In this document: piece by piece, positions 54,669-64,000 of the stretch
How the letters are laid out: each line of letters begins with the position of its first letter
Numbering within the stretch: the first letter of the stretch is position 1
From: Nitrospiria bacterium
GTDB lineage: Bacteria > Nitrospirota > Nitrospiria > JACQBZ01
NCBI GenBank assembly: GCA_035517655.1
Contig: DATIYJ010000014.1
Location: 22,341-86,340 of the forward strand
Direction: 5' to 3'
Length of the DNA stretch: 64,000 nt
Position numbers and translations under genes: made by a program
The notes under the pieces: model-generated
Database searches by the model: none
The model's input: only the letters and a program-made list of their open reading frames with translations
Told to the model about the DNA's origin: nothing

Positions 54669-57293
54669 ATGCTTAAGAATTCTCTGAAAGAACGCTTCGT
54701 TGAAATCCAGAGGCACCATGCCCAAGGTGCGACCGGCGAGCAGGTGATTGCGGCCTTGACGGATCTGACGGACGAAGTGATTGAACGGATCTGCCGGGAT
54801 GTTTTGGGTGGCGTGCCTGCGCGGGAACGCTGGAAGATTGAAGATGGGTTGGCGATCGCGGCGCTGGGGGGGTACGGGAGGGGAGAGCGGTCTCCTTATT
54901 CCGATATCGATATCATGTTCCTCCACCGGTCTTCCATTCGGGGACCGATCCAGCGCATCGCCGGCTCCATCCTGCAAAATCTTTGGGACGTCGGATTTCA
55001 GGTGGGACACAGCACGCGAACCGTGAACGACTGCGTGGCGATCGGCAAGGCCGATCTGACGGTTCGCACGTCGTTAATGGAAGCCCGTTTTTTGACGGGG
55101 AGCCGGGCACTGTTCGACCAATTCCGGTCGCGATATCGGCGCAAGGTGGTGCACAACCGCCCGACTCTTTTTGTCAAGGCCAAAATCCGGAGTCGGGATA
55201 TCGAATGCGAACAATACGGCACCACGATTCACCTTCTCGAGCCCCATATCAAGAAAAGTCGGGGCGGATTAAGGGATCTGCATTTGCTCCGATGGGCGGC
55301 ACAGGCCCGGCATGGAACGTCTTCTCTTGAGCAACTGAAGGAACACGGCATCTTGTCGAAACAGGATTTCCGTACGCTCACGGAGGCCCAAGAGTTTTTG
55401 TGGCGTATCCGGAACGAACTTCATTTTTTTTCCGGTCGTTGTCAGGATACCCTCACATTTGACGAGCAGGTCCGCCTGGCGATGAACTGGGGGTACCACG
55501 ACAACCTTCATCTTTTGGGCGTCGAACAGTTCATGCAAAGATATTATGACCAGACGGGCGCCATAGCGGAGATCACCGGAAGATACCTTGACGGAATGGT
55601 GTCCGAAGGCATCTGGGATCGGCTTCGTAACCGATGGTCGCGTCGGCATATCGACCGCCGCTTCCTCCTTTCCGGAGAAGAGATTTCGATCCTTTCCGAA
55701 TTTCGTTTGGAGGTGCTAAGTCACGGCGATCAGGTATTAACGCTGTTCCGTCTTGCCCAGGAAAATAATGCTCGGTTATCCGCCGAAACCCAGCGCCAAC
55801 TCACGGACATGATGGGACAGTGGGATCCGACTCATTTTTCCAACCCGGAGTCGTACGGAGCGTTCCTTTCGATATTATCGTCTTCCGGAAAAATTTCCGC
55901 GACGCTTCGCGGTCTCCACCGGTTCCGGATCCTCGAGCAAATCCTGCCGGCATTCAAGCGGGTTCGAGGGTTGATGCAGTTCAACCTTTACCATAAATAC
56001 ACAGTGGATGAGCACTGTCTTCGAGCGGTCGAAGAGGCCGAAAGATTCTTGCTTCAGGAAAGTGGAACAGCCCCGTTTTTCCGGGAGGGCCGTCCTCCAG
56101 AGGTTCTTTTTCTAGCTCTGCTGCTGCACGATCTCGGAAAGGGTTTGGGCGGTGATCATTCGCAAATCGGCGCGTCGCTTGCCTTGGAAACCGGGACACG
56201 GCTGGGGTTTGATCCTGCCGCAACGGAGCAACTCGTTTTTCTGGTGGGTCAGCATCTATTAATGACGCATGTGGCTTTTCGCCGGGATTTGGCCGATGAT
56301 CATGTGCTTTTGCAGTTTGCAAAAACGGTCGGAACGCCGGAGACCCTCCGGATGTTTTACGTTTTAACGATGGCCGACGTTACGGCGGTCGGACCCGGTA
56401 CCCTGACCGCCTGGAAAAAGGATCTGCTCTCCGAACTCTTTACAAAAACGTTGGAGATTTTGACCGGAGAAGCCACGCCGGTCGCCGAAGAAGAAAAAAT
56501 CAAACAGATCCGGCAGACCCTTCAACTCCGGCTCCGGAACCTTTATGAACCCGACTGGCTGGAGAGCCAATTGGCGTCTATGACGTCGCGGTATCTCATC
56601 GCGACACCTCCGGATCGCATTGCGTTGGACCTCGATCGGGTTTATAAACTTCAACCGCAGAGCGTCGCGGTTTTCGCCGAAAATAATTTTGAGCGAAATT
56701 TGACCGAGTACAGCGTTTACACGTTCAACCACATCACGCCGGGTATTTTCTACAAGATCACGTCCGTTCTCGCCGCCAAGGGTGTCCAAATCCTTGGCGC
56801 GACGATCACCACGTGGTCGAACAATGTCGTTGTGGACACTTTTCAAGTTCAGGATCCGGATTTTCCAGGTCCGGCCGCTCCCGATCGTCTTCGGGAGCTC
56901 CAAGATGAGATCACCCTTGTGCTCCTTGGCGAAAAACAGCCGGAACAACCCGCGAACATCGTAACCCGAATCCGCTCGAACTCGCAGGTTTTTCCGGTGA
57001 TCGCCCCGGTTCAGATTGCGGTGGATAACGGCTCATCCGAAAAATACACCGTCATCGAAGTATTCGCTCCGGATCGAACGGGCTTGCTGTCCGTGATTGC
57101 CCAATCTCTTTTTGTTCTCGGCCTGTCCATTCAGACGGCCAAAGTGGCAACGCATCTGGACCAGATCGTGGACGTGTTTCACGTGGCGGACCAGACTGGA
57201 CAAAAGATAGTGGATCCTGATAGAATCCGGCATCTTAAAGAAACTTTGTCGCAGAGCATTGAACGGTTTTTGGAAACCTCTCGGGTTCAATGA
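54669..57293 (+). CDS. glnD: PII uridylyltransferase / uridylyl-removing enzyme
   Basis: GlnD modifies PII proteins according to glutamine level. The 874-residue protein has all four domains: nucleotidyltransferase (GGYGRGERSPYSDIDIMFLH, about 65-85), a central helical part, HD hydrolase (LALLLHDLGKGLGGDHS, about 485) and two C-terminal ACT domains (about 680-735 and 795-860) that bind glutamine. Both active sites appear intact, so uridylylation and its reversal are expected. It lies between glnK and glnA in the same direction. Confidence 0.96.
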   Translation: MLKNSLKERFVEIQRHHAQGATGEQVIAALTDLTDEVIERICRDVLGGVPARERWKIEDGLAIAALGGYGRGERSPYSDIDIMFLHRSSIRGPIQRIAGSILQNLWDVGFQVGHSTRTVNDCVAIGKADLTVRTSLMEARFLTGSRALFDQFRSRYRRKVVHNRPTLFVKAKIRSRDIECEQYGTTIHLLEPHIKKSRGGLRDLHLLRWAAQARHGTSSLEQLKEHGILSKQDFRTLTEAQEFLWRIRNELHFFSGRCQDTLTFDEQVRLAMNWGYHDNLHLLGVEQFMQRYYDQTGAIAEITGRYLDGMVSEGIWDRLRNRWSRRHIDRRFLLSGEEISILSEFRLEVLSHGDQVLTLFRLAQENNARLSAETQRQLTDMMGQWDPTHFSNPESYGAFLSILSSSGKISATLRGLHRFRILEQILPAFKRVRGLMQFNLYHKYTVDEHCLRAVEEAERFLLQESGTAPFFREGRPPEVLFLALLLHDLGKGLGGDHSQIGASLALETGTRLGFDPAATEQLVFLVGQHLLMTHVAFRRDLADDHVLLQFAKTVGTPETLRMFYVLTMADVTAVGPGTLTAWKKDLLSELFTKTLEILTGEATPVAEEEKIKQIRQTLQLRLRNLYEPDWLESQLASMTSRYLIATPPDRIALDLDRVYKLQPQSVAVFAENNFERNLTEYSVYTFNHITPGIFYKITSVLAAKGVQILGATITTWSNNVVVDTFQVQDPDFPGPAAPDRLRELQDEITLVLLGEKQPEQPANIVTRIRSNSQVFPVIAPVQIAVDNGSSEKYTVIEVFAPDRTGLLSVIAQSLFVLGLSIQTAKVATHLDQIVDVFHVADQTGQKIVDPDRIRHLKETLSQSIERFLETSRVQ

Positions 57294-57398
57294 CGATCCC
57301 GAGGAAAGGGTAATGGTAAACAACGGTCCCTTGGGGTTGACGACGACCCTGAAGCGATTGGATTAGGAGCCAGAATAATATAATCGAAGGAGGTTTTC

Positions 57399-58808
57399 AT
57401 GAACGTCAAAGAAGTATTAGAATTCGCCAAAAAAAATCGCATCGAAGCGGTGGATTTAAAGTTTGTGGATTTTCCCGGAACGTGGCAGCATTTTACCATC
57501 CCGGTGGAGGAAATGACGGAGGCCCTTTTTAAAGAGGGGTCCGGTTTTGACGGCTCGTCCATCCGGGGCTGGCAGGCCATCAACAACAGCGATATGCTGG
57601 TCATTCCGGATCCGAATACGGCGATGATCGATCCGTTCTGTCAGACGCCGACCCTGAGTATGGTCTGCGATATTCTGGATCCGATTACGCAAGAGTCCTA
57701 TAGTCGTGATCCTCGATATATTGCCAAGAAAGCCGAGGCCTATCTTTTGAAAAGCAAACTCGGGGACGTGGCCTACTTTGGTCCGGAAGCGGAATTCTTT
57801 ATCTTCGATGGCGCCCGTTTTGATCAGAACACGCACAGCGGGTACTACTTTATCGAATCGGAAGAAGGCGTTTGGAACGCCGGAAAAGACGGAGTCAATT
57901 TGGGATATAAACCCCGCCATAAAGAAGGATATTTCCCGGTTCCTCCCACGGACAGTCAGCAGGACATCCGGACGGAAATGATCGTCGAGATGAAGAAGGC
58001 CGGGGTTCAGGTCGAAAAGCAGCATCACGAGGTGGCCACGGCCGGACAGGCCGAGATCGATATCCGGTATGATTCCCTCGTCCGAATGGCGGACAAGATG
58101 CTGTTGTACAAATATATCGTCAAAAACGTAGCCAAGCGACACGGGAAGACAGTGACCTTCATGCCGAAGCCGCTTTTTGGGGACAACGGCACGGGAATGC
58201 ATACGCATCAATCCATCTGGAAAGATGGAAAACCCCTTTTCGCGGGCAAAGAATATGCCGGGCTGAGCAAAACATGTCTGCATTACATCGGCGGGATACT
58301 AAAGCACGCTCCCGCGATCGCGGCCTTCACCAATCCGACCACGAATTCCTATAAGCGTCTCACACCGGGATTTGAGGCTCCGGTATTTCTCGCGTATTCC
58401 AGCCGGAACCGTTCGGCCTCCGTACGAATCCCGATGTATTCCGCCAATCCAAAGGCTAAACGGATCGAGGTCCGTTTCCCGGATCCCTCCTGCAACCCCT
58501 ATCTTGCATTTGCGGTGATGTTGATGGCGGGCATCGATGGCATCGAAAACAAAATCGATCCAGGCCTTCCGATGGATAAAGACCTCTATGACCTGGAGCC
58601 CGAGGAGGCCGCCAAAATCCCGACCATGCCGGGCAGCCTGGATGACGCCTTGAGGAATCTGGAAAAGGATCATGCCTTTCTCCTGAAGGGCGGTGTCTTC
58701 TCGAAAGACGTTATTGAGACATGGGTTCAGTACAAACGGGAAAAGGAAGTCGATACAATGAGATTAAGACCTCATCCCTACGAGTTTTTCCTTTACTACG
58801 ACGTTTAA
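57399..58808 (+). CDS. glnA: Glutamine synthetase, type I
   Basis: GlnA makes glutamine from glutamate, ammonium and ATP. The 469-residue protein is a GSI-beta type: [24 protein letters not shown], the ATP site [15 protein letters not shown], and the adenylylation loop DLYDLEPEE, whose Tyr would be the AMP-acceptor. No adenylyltransferase gene (glnE) is in the window. AAGGAGG precedes ATG 57399. A weak promoter-like TATAAT occurs at 57379-57384, which could give extra transcription. A strong terminator follows. Confidence 0.97.
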   Translation: MNVKEVLEFAKKNRIEAVDLKFVDFPGTWQHFTIPVEEMTEALFKEGSGFDGSSIRGWQAINNSDMLVIPDPNTAMIDPFCQTPTLSMVCDILDPITQESYSRDPRYIAKKAEAYLLKSKLGDVAYFGPEAEFFIFDGARFDQNTHSGYYFIESEEGVWNAGKDGVNLGYKPRHKEGYFPVPPTDSQQDIRTEMIVEMKKAGVQVEKQHHEVATAGQAEIDIRYDSLVRMADKMLLYKYIVKNVAKRHGKTVTFMPKPLFGDNGTGMHTHQSIWKDGKPLFAGKEYAGLSKTCLHYIGGILKHAPAIAAFTNPTTNSYKRLTPGFEAPVFLAYSSRNRSASVRIPMYSANPKAKRIEVRFPDPSCNPYLAFAVMLMAGIDGIENKIDPGLPMDKDLYDLEPEEAAKIPTMPGSLDDALRNLEKDHAFLLKGGVFSKDVIETWVQYKREKEVDTMRLRPHPYEFFLYYDV

Positions 58809-58867
58809 CACAGTCGCTTGAGGAAGATAGGACTCGGCATTTACCCAACTTGGCCGCTCACGGGAAA

Positions 58868-58906
58868 AATCCCCTGGAAGTAAGACCGTTCCAGGGGATT
58901 TTTTGT
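58868..58906 (+). terminator. Rho-independent terminator after glnA
   Basis: A perfect 12-bp stem (58868-58879 with 58889-58900) with a 9-base loop, followed by TTTTTG. It ends the nitrogen operon. Confidence 0.92.
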
Positions 58907-59002
58907 TTGACAAAACGCCTTTTATCTTATATAGTTATAAAGTCATTGGGAAAATTTTCCACAACAGATTGGAATAACGTTCGAGGCGGTCTTCAAAAAA
59001 AC

Positions 59003-60217
59003 ATGAGTTCCGATTTCAAGTTTCATCCGATTGATTCGGCGATACACGATATTAAACAGGGTCGAATGGTGATCCTTGTAGATGATGAGGATCGCGAAAA
59101 CGAGGGCGATCTAGTCATGGCCGCCGAGATGGTCAGTCCGGATGCGATCAATTTCATGGCCAAATACGGCCGTGGGTTGATCTGTTTGACCCTTACCCCG
59201 GAACGGGCGGACGAATTGCAACTTCCTGCCATGGTTACTGAGAATACAGCTACCTTCGGAACGGCCTTTACGGTTTCGATCGATGCGAGAGAAGGGGTCA
59301 CCACGGGAATCTCGGCCGCGGATCGGTCGAAAACAATCCTGGCCGCGATTCATCCCAAGACGAAGCCTTCGGATTTGGCACGACCGGGTCACATTTTCCC
59401 GCTCAAAGCCCAAAAAGGAGGCGTTCTGAAGCGGGCGGGACAGACGGAAGGCTCCGTTGATTTGGCCCGATTGGCCGATCTTTATCCGGCCGGGGTGCTG
59501 TGCGAGATTATGAACGAGGACGGAACGATGTCACGGGTCCCCCAACTCATGGAGTTTGCACGGCACTATGATCTGAAGATAATCACGGTCAAGGATCTGA
59601 TCCAATATCGGATGCAGCGGGAATCCCTTGTTCGAAGGGTCAGCGAGGCCATGCTTCCCTCCCGTTATGGGGAGTTCAAGCTCGTCGCTTACGAAAACGA
59701 ACTTGACCAAGGCATCCATATCGCTCTGCTCAAAGGGACGATCGACACGGAGGAACCGGTGCTGGTTCGTGTCCACTCGGGTTGTCTGACCGGAGATGTT
59801 TTCGGATCCAATCGGTGTGATTGCGGCGAGCAGCTTCATCGGGCGCTGAGGATGATCGAACAGGCTGGCCGAGGAGTGCTCCTTTACCTCAATCAGGAAG
59901 GACGCGGGATCGGTCTCCTCAACAAGATTAAGGCGTACGGTCTGCAGGACCAAGGGATGGATACGGTTCAAGCCAATTTGGAACTCGGCTTTAAACCCGA
60001 TCTTCGAGATTATGGAATCGGAGCGCAAATCCTTGTCAATCTTGGATTGAGCAAGATTCGTCTCATGACAAACAACCCCCGGAAAATTGTCGGGGTCGAT
60101 GGCTACGGACTCAACGTGGTCGAACGGGTGCCCATCGAGATGGCCCCGCATGATCGGAATGTGCGATATCTGAGAACCAAGAAACAGAAACTGGGCCATC
60201 TCTTGGACAAGGTGTAA
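59003..60217 (+). CDS. ribBA: 3,4-dihydroxy-2-butanone 4-phosphate synthase / GTP cyclohydrolase II
   Basis: The 404-residue fusion performs both entry reactions of riboflavin synthesis. The N-terminal half has the DHBP synthase motif [16 protein letters not shown] and the C-terminal half the GTP cyclohydrolase II zinc site [15 protein letters not shown]. Both catalytic halves look complete. ATG 59003 gives the standard N-terminus; the frame is open far upstream into glnA, which is not real coding. No FMN riboswitch was recognised in the 100-base gap after the glnA terminator. Confidence 0.95.
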   Translation: MSSDFKFHPIDSAIHDIKQGRMVILVDDEDRENEGDLVMAAEMVSPDAINFMAKYGRGLICLTLTPERADELQLPAMVTENTATFGTAFTVSIDAREGVTTGISAADRSKTILAAIHPKTKPSDLARPGHIFPLKAQKGGVLKRAGQTEGSVDLARLADLYPAGVLCEIMNEDGTMSRVPQLMEFARHYDLKIITVKDLIQYRMQRESLVRRVSEAMLPSRYGEFKLVAYENELDQGIHIALLKGTIDTEEPVLVRVHSGCLTGDVFGSNRCDCGEQLHRALRMIEQAGRGVLLYLNQEGRGIGLLNKIKAYGLQDQGMDTVQANLELGFKPDLRDYGIGAQILVNLGLSKIRLMTNNPRKIVGVDGYGLNVVERVPIEMAPHDRNVRYLRTKKQKLGHLLDKV

Positions 60218-60244
60218 TATACCCGCCGTTGGCGATTGGGTCGG

Positions 60245-60715
60245 ATGATGGTCAAAATCCATGAAGGTCGCCTCAAAGGTGATCGTCATCGCTTCGGAAT
60301 TGTTGTCAGTAAATTTAACCCCGAAGTAACCGCAAAGCTTTTGGAAGGCGCGTTAAGAAACTTGCGCAAGCGCGGTGTCAGGGAAGAAGACATCGAGATC
60401 GCCAAGGTTCCGGGCGCTTTTGAGATCCCGTTGACGGCAAAACGGTTGGCTCATTCCCGAGCTTTCCATGCCGTCATTTGCCTAGGCGCGGTCATCCGCG
60501 GAGAGACCGCCCATTTTGAATACATCAGTCGGGCCGTGAGCCAGGGCTTGTTGCAGGTGATGCTGGAAACGGGCATTCCGATTAGTTTCGGCGTATTGAC
60601 CACCGATACGGAGAAACAGGCCATGCAACGGGCCGATCCCAAACGACTCGACCGCGGGGGGGACGCAGCCGAGACGGCACTTGAGATGGTGGGGCTCCTT
60701 AAGGATTTAAAATAG
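60245..60715 (+). CDS. ribH: 6,7-dimethyl-8-ribityllumazine synthase
   Basis: RibH condenses the two products of the RibBA branch to lumazine. The 156-residue protein shows FGIVVSKFNPEVTAKLLEGA, VPGAFEIP and the active-site His in GAVIRGETAHFEYI. It is 27 bases downstream of ribBA and followed by nusB, a very common bacterial order. ATG 60245 (or 60248) was chosen over a TTG at 60236. Confidence 0.95.
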   Translation: MMVKIHEGRLKGDRHRFGIVVSKFNPEVTAKLLEGALRNLRKRGVREEDIEIAKVPGAFEIPLTAKRLAHSRAFHAVICLGAVIRGETAHFEYISRAVSQGLLQVMLETGIPISFGVLTTDTEKQAMQRADPKRLDRGGDAAETALEMVGLLKDLK

Positions 60716-60753
60716 AGCGGGCCGATTGATCCGGTAGGTTCTTTGAGATTCGC

Positions 60754-61173
60754 ATGGGTTATCGAAGGAAATCAAGAGAGCTGGCCCTCCAGATGCTTTT
60801 TCAGCTGGATGTGAATAAAGACGGCCCGGATTGGCGGAAACAATTCTGGGATCTCCATCCCGCACCGATGGAAACCAAAACCTTTGCGGACCATTTGGTG
60901 AAAGGCGTTCTCGATCATCAGCCCGACATCGACCGGTTAATTCAAAAGCACACGCTGCATTGGGCCCTCAACCGGATGTCGATCGTCGACCGGAACATCC
61001 TTCGGTGCGCCATCTTCGAGTTGTTGATGTTGTCGGATATTCCAATCAAGGTAACGATCAACGAAGCGATTGAGATTGCGAAACGGTATTCGGATGAGGA
61101 ATCGAGCGCATTCGTGAATGGGATTCTGGATCATATCGTCAAGGAGGAGTCGCTCGCAAAAAAGGGGGTCTGA
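60754..61173 (+). CDS. nusB: Transcription antitermination protein
   Basis: The 139-residue all-helical protein is NusB, which with NusE binds boxA in rRNA leaders. Signature parts: RRKSRELALQMLFQLD at the start, MSIVDRNILRCAIFELL in the middle and SAFVNGILDHI near the end. Its place after ribH is the usual arrangement. The next gene starts 20 bases downstream. Confidence 0.95.
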   Translation: MGYRRKSRELALQMLFQLDVNKDGPDWRKQFWDLHPAPMETKTFADHLVKGVLDHQPDIDRLIQKHTLHWALNRMSIVDRNILRCAIFELLMLSDIPIKVTINEAIEIAKRYSDEESSAFVNGILDHIVKEESLAKKGV

Positions 61174-61193
61174 CACTCCCGCGAACAACGCCC

Positions 61194-61703
61194 ATGTCGC
61201 CGATCAAGGTCCTTGCCCAAAAAGTCACCAAGGTCAATGCCGAGATGCTTGTGGCGGGATTCTTTCAAGACGACCGTCCTTTGACCGGTCTTGCCGCCGA
61301 ATTGGACTGGATCTACAATGGAATCCTTTCTCGCTTGATCCTTCGCGACCGGATCCGCGGTGGTTTAAAAGAGACGACGCTGTTGGCCGCGCAGCGAAAG
61401 TTGCACGCCCACAAGGTTCTCATCATCGGATTAGGGAAGAGAAAGGAATTGACACAGAAGGTTCTTCACGATATTTGCTCACACATCGGGCGGACCCTCT
61501 CTCAACTTCATATCAAAGACTGTGCCATAGAATTGTTCGGCCAAACCGGCCGAGCCTTGGAAGATGCCAAGGCCCTGGAGGTGATTTTGGAAAGCCTTCG
61601 TGCGGATCCGGACCGCCCCTTGGAAATGTCCCTTCTCGTTTCCGATGAAGAGAAAGCCCAACGGGTTCGTCAACACGTCTTCGACCTGATAGGAAGCGCA
61701 TGA
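61194..61703 (+). CDS. Orphan M17 leucyl-aminopeptidase N-terminal domain
   Basis: The 169-residue protein matches the N-terminal macro-like domain of M17 leucyl aminopeptidases (DDRPLTGLAAELDWIYNG, LLIIGLGKRKELTQKVL-like strand-turn HKVLIIGLGKRKEL). The C-terminal peptidase domain with its two-metal site is absent; the frame ends normally and purB starts 4 bases before the stop. It therefore cannot be an aminopeptidase by itself. It may regulate or bind ligands, as the N-terminal domain of PepA can bind DNA. It is located between nusB and purB. Confidence 0.75.
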   Translation: MSPIKVLAQKVTKVNAEMLVAGFFQDDRPLTGLAAELDWIYNGILSRLILRDRIRGGLKETTLLAAQRKLHAHKVLIIGLGKRKELTQKVLHDICSHIGRTLSQLHIKDCAIELFGQTGRALEDAKALEVILESLRADPDRPLEMSLLVSDEEKAQRVRQHVFDLIGSA

Positions 61704-62995
61704 TCGATCGGTATACATTGCCCCGGATGAAAGCCATTTGGGAGACCCGGCATAAACTGGAAACATGGCTGCGGATCGAACTCCTGGCTTGTGAGGGCCT
61801 GGCCCAATGCGGAGAAGTTCCCAGGGAGGTCGTCTCGGTCATTCGTCAAAGAGCCAAAGTGGATCCAAAACGCATGGAGGAGATCGAGCAGGTCGTCAAA
61901 CACGACGTCATTGCTTTTTTAACCATGCTGGCTGAACAAGTCGGACCGGAATCCCGCTTTATTCATTTGGGCCTTACGTCGTCGGATATCCTGGACACCT
62001 CCATGGCTGTTTTCATGCAGGAAGCGGCGGATCTGATCGTTGAGGATCTGGAGCGGTTACGGGATGTATTGCAACGTAGAGCCATGGAATTTAAATCAAC
62101 CGTCATGGTGGGCCGGTCTCACGGTGTGCACGGTGAACCGATCACCTTCGGTTTGAAGCTCGCGCTTTGGTACGCCGAAATCCAGCGTCAACTGGAGCGG
62201 ATGTCGCAGGCCAAAGAATTGACCCGCTATGGAAAATTGTCGGGTGCAATGGGAACCTATGCCCACATCCACCCCTCCGTCGAAGAGTTTGTTTGCCAGG
62301 GCTGCGGATTAAAACCGGATCCGATCTCCAATCAAATCATTCAACGGGACCGCCATGCCCACTACCTATCGACCCTGGCCCTCGTGGCCAGCAGCGTGGA
62401 TAAATTTGCCACGGAGATTCGTCATCTTCAACGGACCGAAGTTCTAGAGGTGGAAGAATTTTTTTCAGAAGGGCAAAAGGGCTCTTCGGCCATGCCGCAC
62501 AAGCGGAACCCGATCGGGGCCGAAAATCTGTCTGGATTGGCCCGTATTGTTCGATCAAATGCCCAGGCCGCCATGGAAAATGTGGCCTTATGGCACGAAC
62601 GGGATATCAGCCATTCATCGGTTGAACGGGTCATCATTCCGGACAGCACGATCTTGGTCGATTATCTTCTGAACCGATTGACGGAAATCATCGATACGTT
62701 GTTGGTGTATCCTGAAAATATGAAGGCCAACTTGGAACGGACGGGGGGCCTGATCTATTCTCAGCGGATTCTTTTGGAACTGGCCAAGCACGGCGCTGGG
62801 CGGGAAGAGGCCTATGAAGCGGTGCAACGATCGGCCATGGCCGCTTGGCGGGGAGAAGGTCGCTTTAGGGATATGATTAAGGCGGATCGTTTTGTTCAAA
62901 AGTATTTGAAGGCGCAGGAGATCGACGATTGTTTTGAACCGGCCTATTACCTGCGGCATATTGATCTGATTTATAAACGGGTGTTCTCTTCATGA
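61700..62995 (+). CDS. purB: Adenylosuccinate lyase
   Basis: PurB splits fumarate from SAICAR and from adenylosuccinate in purine synthesis. The 431-residue protein has the fumarase-superfamily signature SSAMPHKRNPIGAENL, preceded by HLGLTSSDILDTS and VGRSHGVHGEPITFG with the catalytic His. Its ATG overlaps the upstream stop by 4 bases and its stop overlaps the ATG of purS by 4 bases, so the genes are tightly coupled. Confidence 0.96.
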   Translation: MIDRYTLPRMKAIWETRHKLETWLRIELLACEGLAQCGEVPREVVSVIRQRAKVDPKRMEEIEQVVKHDVIAFLTMLAEQVGPESRFIHLGLTSSDILDTSMAVFMQEAADLIVEDLERLRDVLQRRAMEFKSTVMVGRSHGVHGEPITFGLKLALWYAEIQRQLERMSQAKELTRYGKLSGAMGTYAHIHPSVEEFVCQGCGLKPDPISNQIIQRDRHAHYLSTLALVASSVDKFATEIRHLQRTEVLEVEEFFSEGQKGSSAMPHKRNPIGAENLSGLARIVRSNAQAAMENVALWHERDISHSSVERVIIPDSTILVDYLLNRLTEIIDTLLVYPENMKANLERTGGLIYSQRILLELAKHGAGREEAYEAVQRSAMAAWRGEGRFRDMIKADRFVQKYLKAQEIDDCFEPAYYLRHIDLIYKRVFSS

Positions 62996-63234
62996 AGGCC
63001 AGAATTTACGTCACCTTAAAGAACGGTATCTTGGATCCTCAAGGGAAAACGATTCAACAATCGCTCCACCATCTGGGGTATACGGGTGTCAAAGATGTTC
63101 GGCTCGGGAAATATATCGAAATGGAGCTGTCGTCCATGCCTCTTGAGGATGCCAAACGGCAGGTCGCCGAGATGTGTCGAAAATTATTAGCCAATACCGT
63201 GATCGAAGACTTTCGTTTTGATGTCGAGGGATAA
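62992..63234 (+). CDS. purS: FGAM synthetase subunit PurS
   Basis: The 80-residue protein is PurS, the small subunit that couples PurL and PurQ in making formylglycinamidine ribonucleotide. It begins KARIYVTLKNGILDPQGKTIQQ, with the typical GYTGVKDVRLGKYIEM motif. The partner genes purQ and purL, usually next, are not within the window. It overlaps purB by 4 bases. Confidence 0.94.
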   Translation: MKARIYVTLKNGILDPQGKTIQQSLHHLGYTGVKDVRLGKYIEMELSSMPLEDAKRQVAEMCRKLLANTVIEDFRFDVEG

Positions 63235-63240
63235 CGGCGC

Positions 63241-64000
63241 ATGAGCCTTGAAGGACGATTAGAAGATCTGGGATTGAGCGATATCTTTCAGATAATCAGC
63301 TTGAGCAAGCGGTCGGGCGTGCTGAACCTGATTCGAAAAGAGGGAACGGGACGGCTGGTGTTTAATCAAGGCCAGGTTATCTATGCCACCTCGGATACCC
63401 GCAGCCGACTCGGTTATACGCTCGTCAAAAAAAGCCTCGTCACCAATGATGACCTTGAATATGCTCTGCGGATTCAGAAGGGCCGCGGCTCCATGAAACC
63501 GATCGGGACCCTTCTGATGGAGATGGGGGCCATCGATCAGGAAACTCTTGAACGAGAAATCCGTGAGCATATTATTTTGATCGTCAAAGATCTGCTGAGT
63601 TGGAATACCGGATCGTTTCATTTTGAACTCGGGCCGGCGACGGATGAAGAAGTCGTTCTCCGGAAGGGGCTGAACACCGAATTCCTGTTATTAGAAGGCG
63701 CCCGGCTCCAGGATGAAGAACAGAAGCCAATGGCGGAGCCGGCGCCACCCAAATCGGCCGCGGCGGCTCCTGCAAAGAATGTCCCCGACGATCTCGAGAA
63801 GACGCAAGTCGTCCCGTCTGTACGACCTTCCGAGAGCATTTCCTCCCGTCCCTCGATCGATGCGACGCCCTCATCAAAACCATCCACAACCCCTTTACCT
63901 AAAGCGGAGCCGCCGGAAGAAATTATATCCGCGACTCTTTCCGGAATGGCTTCGGGGCCGGCAGCGCAACGCAAAGATCTAACACTCCTCACCTCCATGA
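63241..64000 (+). CDS. DUF4388 (PatA-like) protein, truncated at window end
   Basis: ATG 63241 opens a frame that runs to the window edge (253 residues visible). The first 100 residues (MSLEGRLEDLGLSDIFQIISL...LNLIRKEGTGRLVFNQGQVIYA) match the DUF4388 domain, often tied to gliding, type IV pilus or two-component signalling. A Pro/Ala/Ser-rich linker follows from about residue 160. The end of the protein is not visible. It follows purS by 6 bases but is not a purine enzyme. Confidence 0.8.
   Translation, partial: MSLEGRLEDLGLSDIFQIISLSKRSGVLNLIRKEGTGRLVFNQGQVIYATSDTRSRLGYTLVKKSLVTNDDLEYALRIQKGRGSMKPIGTLLMEMGAIDQETLEREIREHIILIVKDLLSWNTGSFHFELGPATDEEVVLRKGLNTEFLLLEGARLQDEEQKPMAEPAPPKSAAAAPAKNVPDDLEKTQVVPSVRPSESISSRPSIDATPSSKPSTTPLPKAEPPEEIISATLSGMASGPAAQRKDLTLLTSM

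Overview
This window reads as chromosome from an autotrophic bacterium of the phylum Nitrospirota (Nitrospira / Manganitrophus / Troglogloea-like). That placement is an inference from gene content, not from a database match. The main signs are a reductive TCA (rTCA) gene set (two-subunit ATP citrate lyase, aconitase, a soluble-looking fumarate reductase pair, succinyl-CoA synthetase, monomeric NADP isocitrate dehydrogenase), a five-gene 2-oxoacid:ferredoxin oxidoreductase with an unusual fifth subunit, and a very large periplasmic multicopper oxidase. GC content is moderately high. No phage, transposon, CRISPR array, rRNA or tRNA was seen.

Layout. 0-9.9 kb: end of a trp operon (trpC'-trpF-trpB-trpA), a GAF-GAF-HD-GYP signalling protein, three envelope proteins, then one-carbon and pantothenate genes (5-formyl-THF cyclo-ligase, folD, panB). 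9.9-13.7 kb (minus): a LuxE/LuxC/class III aminotransferase operon. 13.9-18.1 kb: 2-oxoacid:ferredoxin oxidoreductase, closed by a strong terminator. 18.2-24 kb: purC, two small minus-strand genes, icd, a GYD protein and a lipoprotein. 24.1-31.9 kb: aclBA, aconitase and fumarate reductase, each block with a good sigma-70 promoter. 32.1-36.2 kb: the four-gene Anbu proteasome-like cluster behind a sigma-54-type promoter. 36.4-37.5 kb: a papain-like protease with a small ORF in its leader. 37.6-43.5 kb (minus): a 1,643-residue multicopper oxidase and a secreted companion. 44.3-48.4 kb: sucC, a beta-propeller lipoprotein, sucD and an outer-membrane protein. 48.4-58.8 kb: nitrogen control and assimilation (glnB, a NifA-like activator, two small ORFs, a stand-alone Fis-type DNA-binding protein, porin, amtB, glnK, glnD, glnA) with two near-consensus sigma-54 promoters. 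59-64 kb: ribBA, ribH, nusB, an orphan M17 N-terminal domain, purB, purS and a truncated DUF4388 protein.

How it fits together. The carbon genes cover most reductive TCA steps; reduced ferredoxin and ATP would drive CO2 fixation. The nitrogen block couples ammonium import (porin, AmtB) to sensing (PII proteins, GlnD) and assimilation (GlnA), probably under the NifA-like sigma-54 activator. The same promoter type, with a shared dyad GACA-N4-TGTC, precedes the Anbu cluster and suggests that it belongs to the same regulon. The giant multicopper oxidase has its own promoter and a 20-bp palindrome at the predicted transcription start. It is the strongest candidate here for a specialised metal-oxidation or electron-transfer function.
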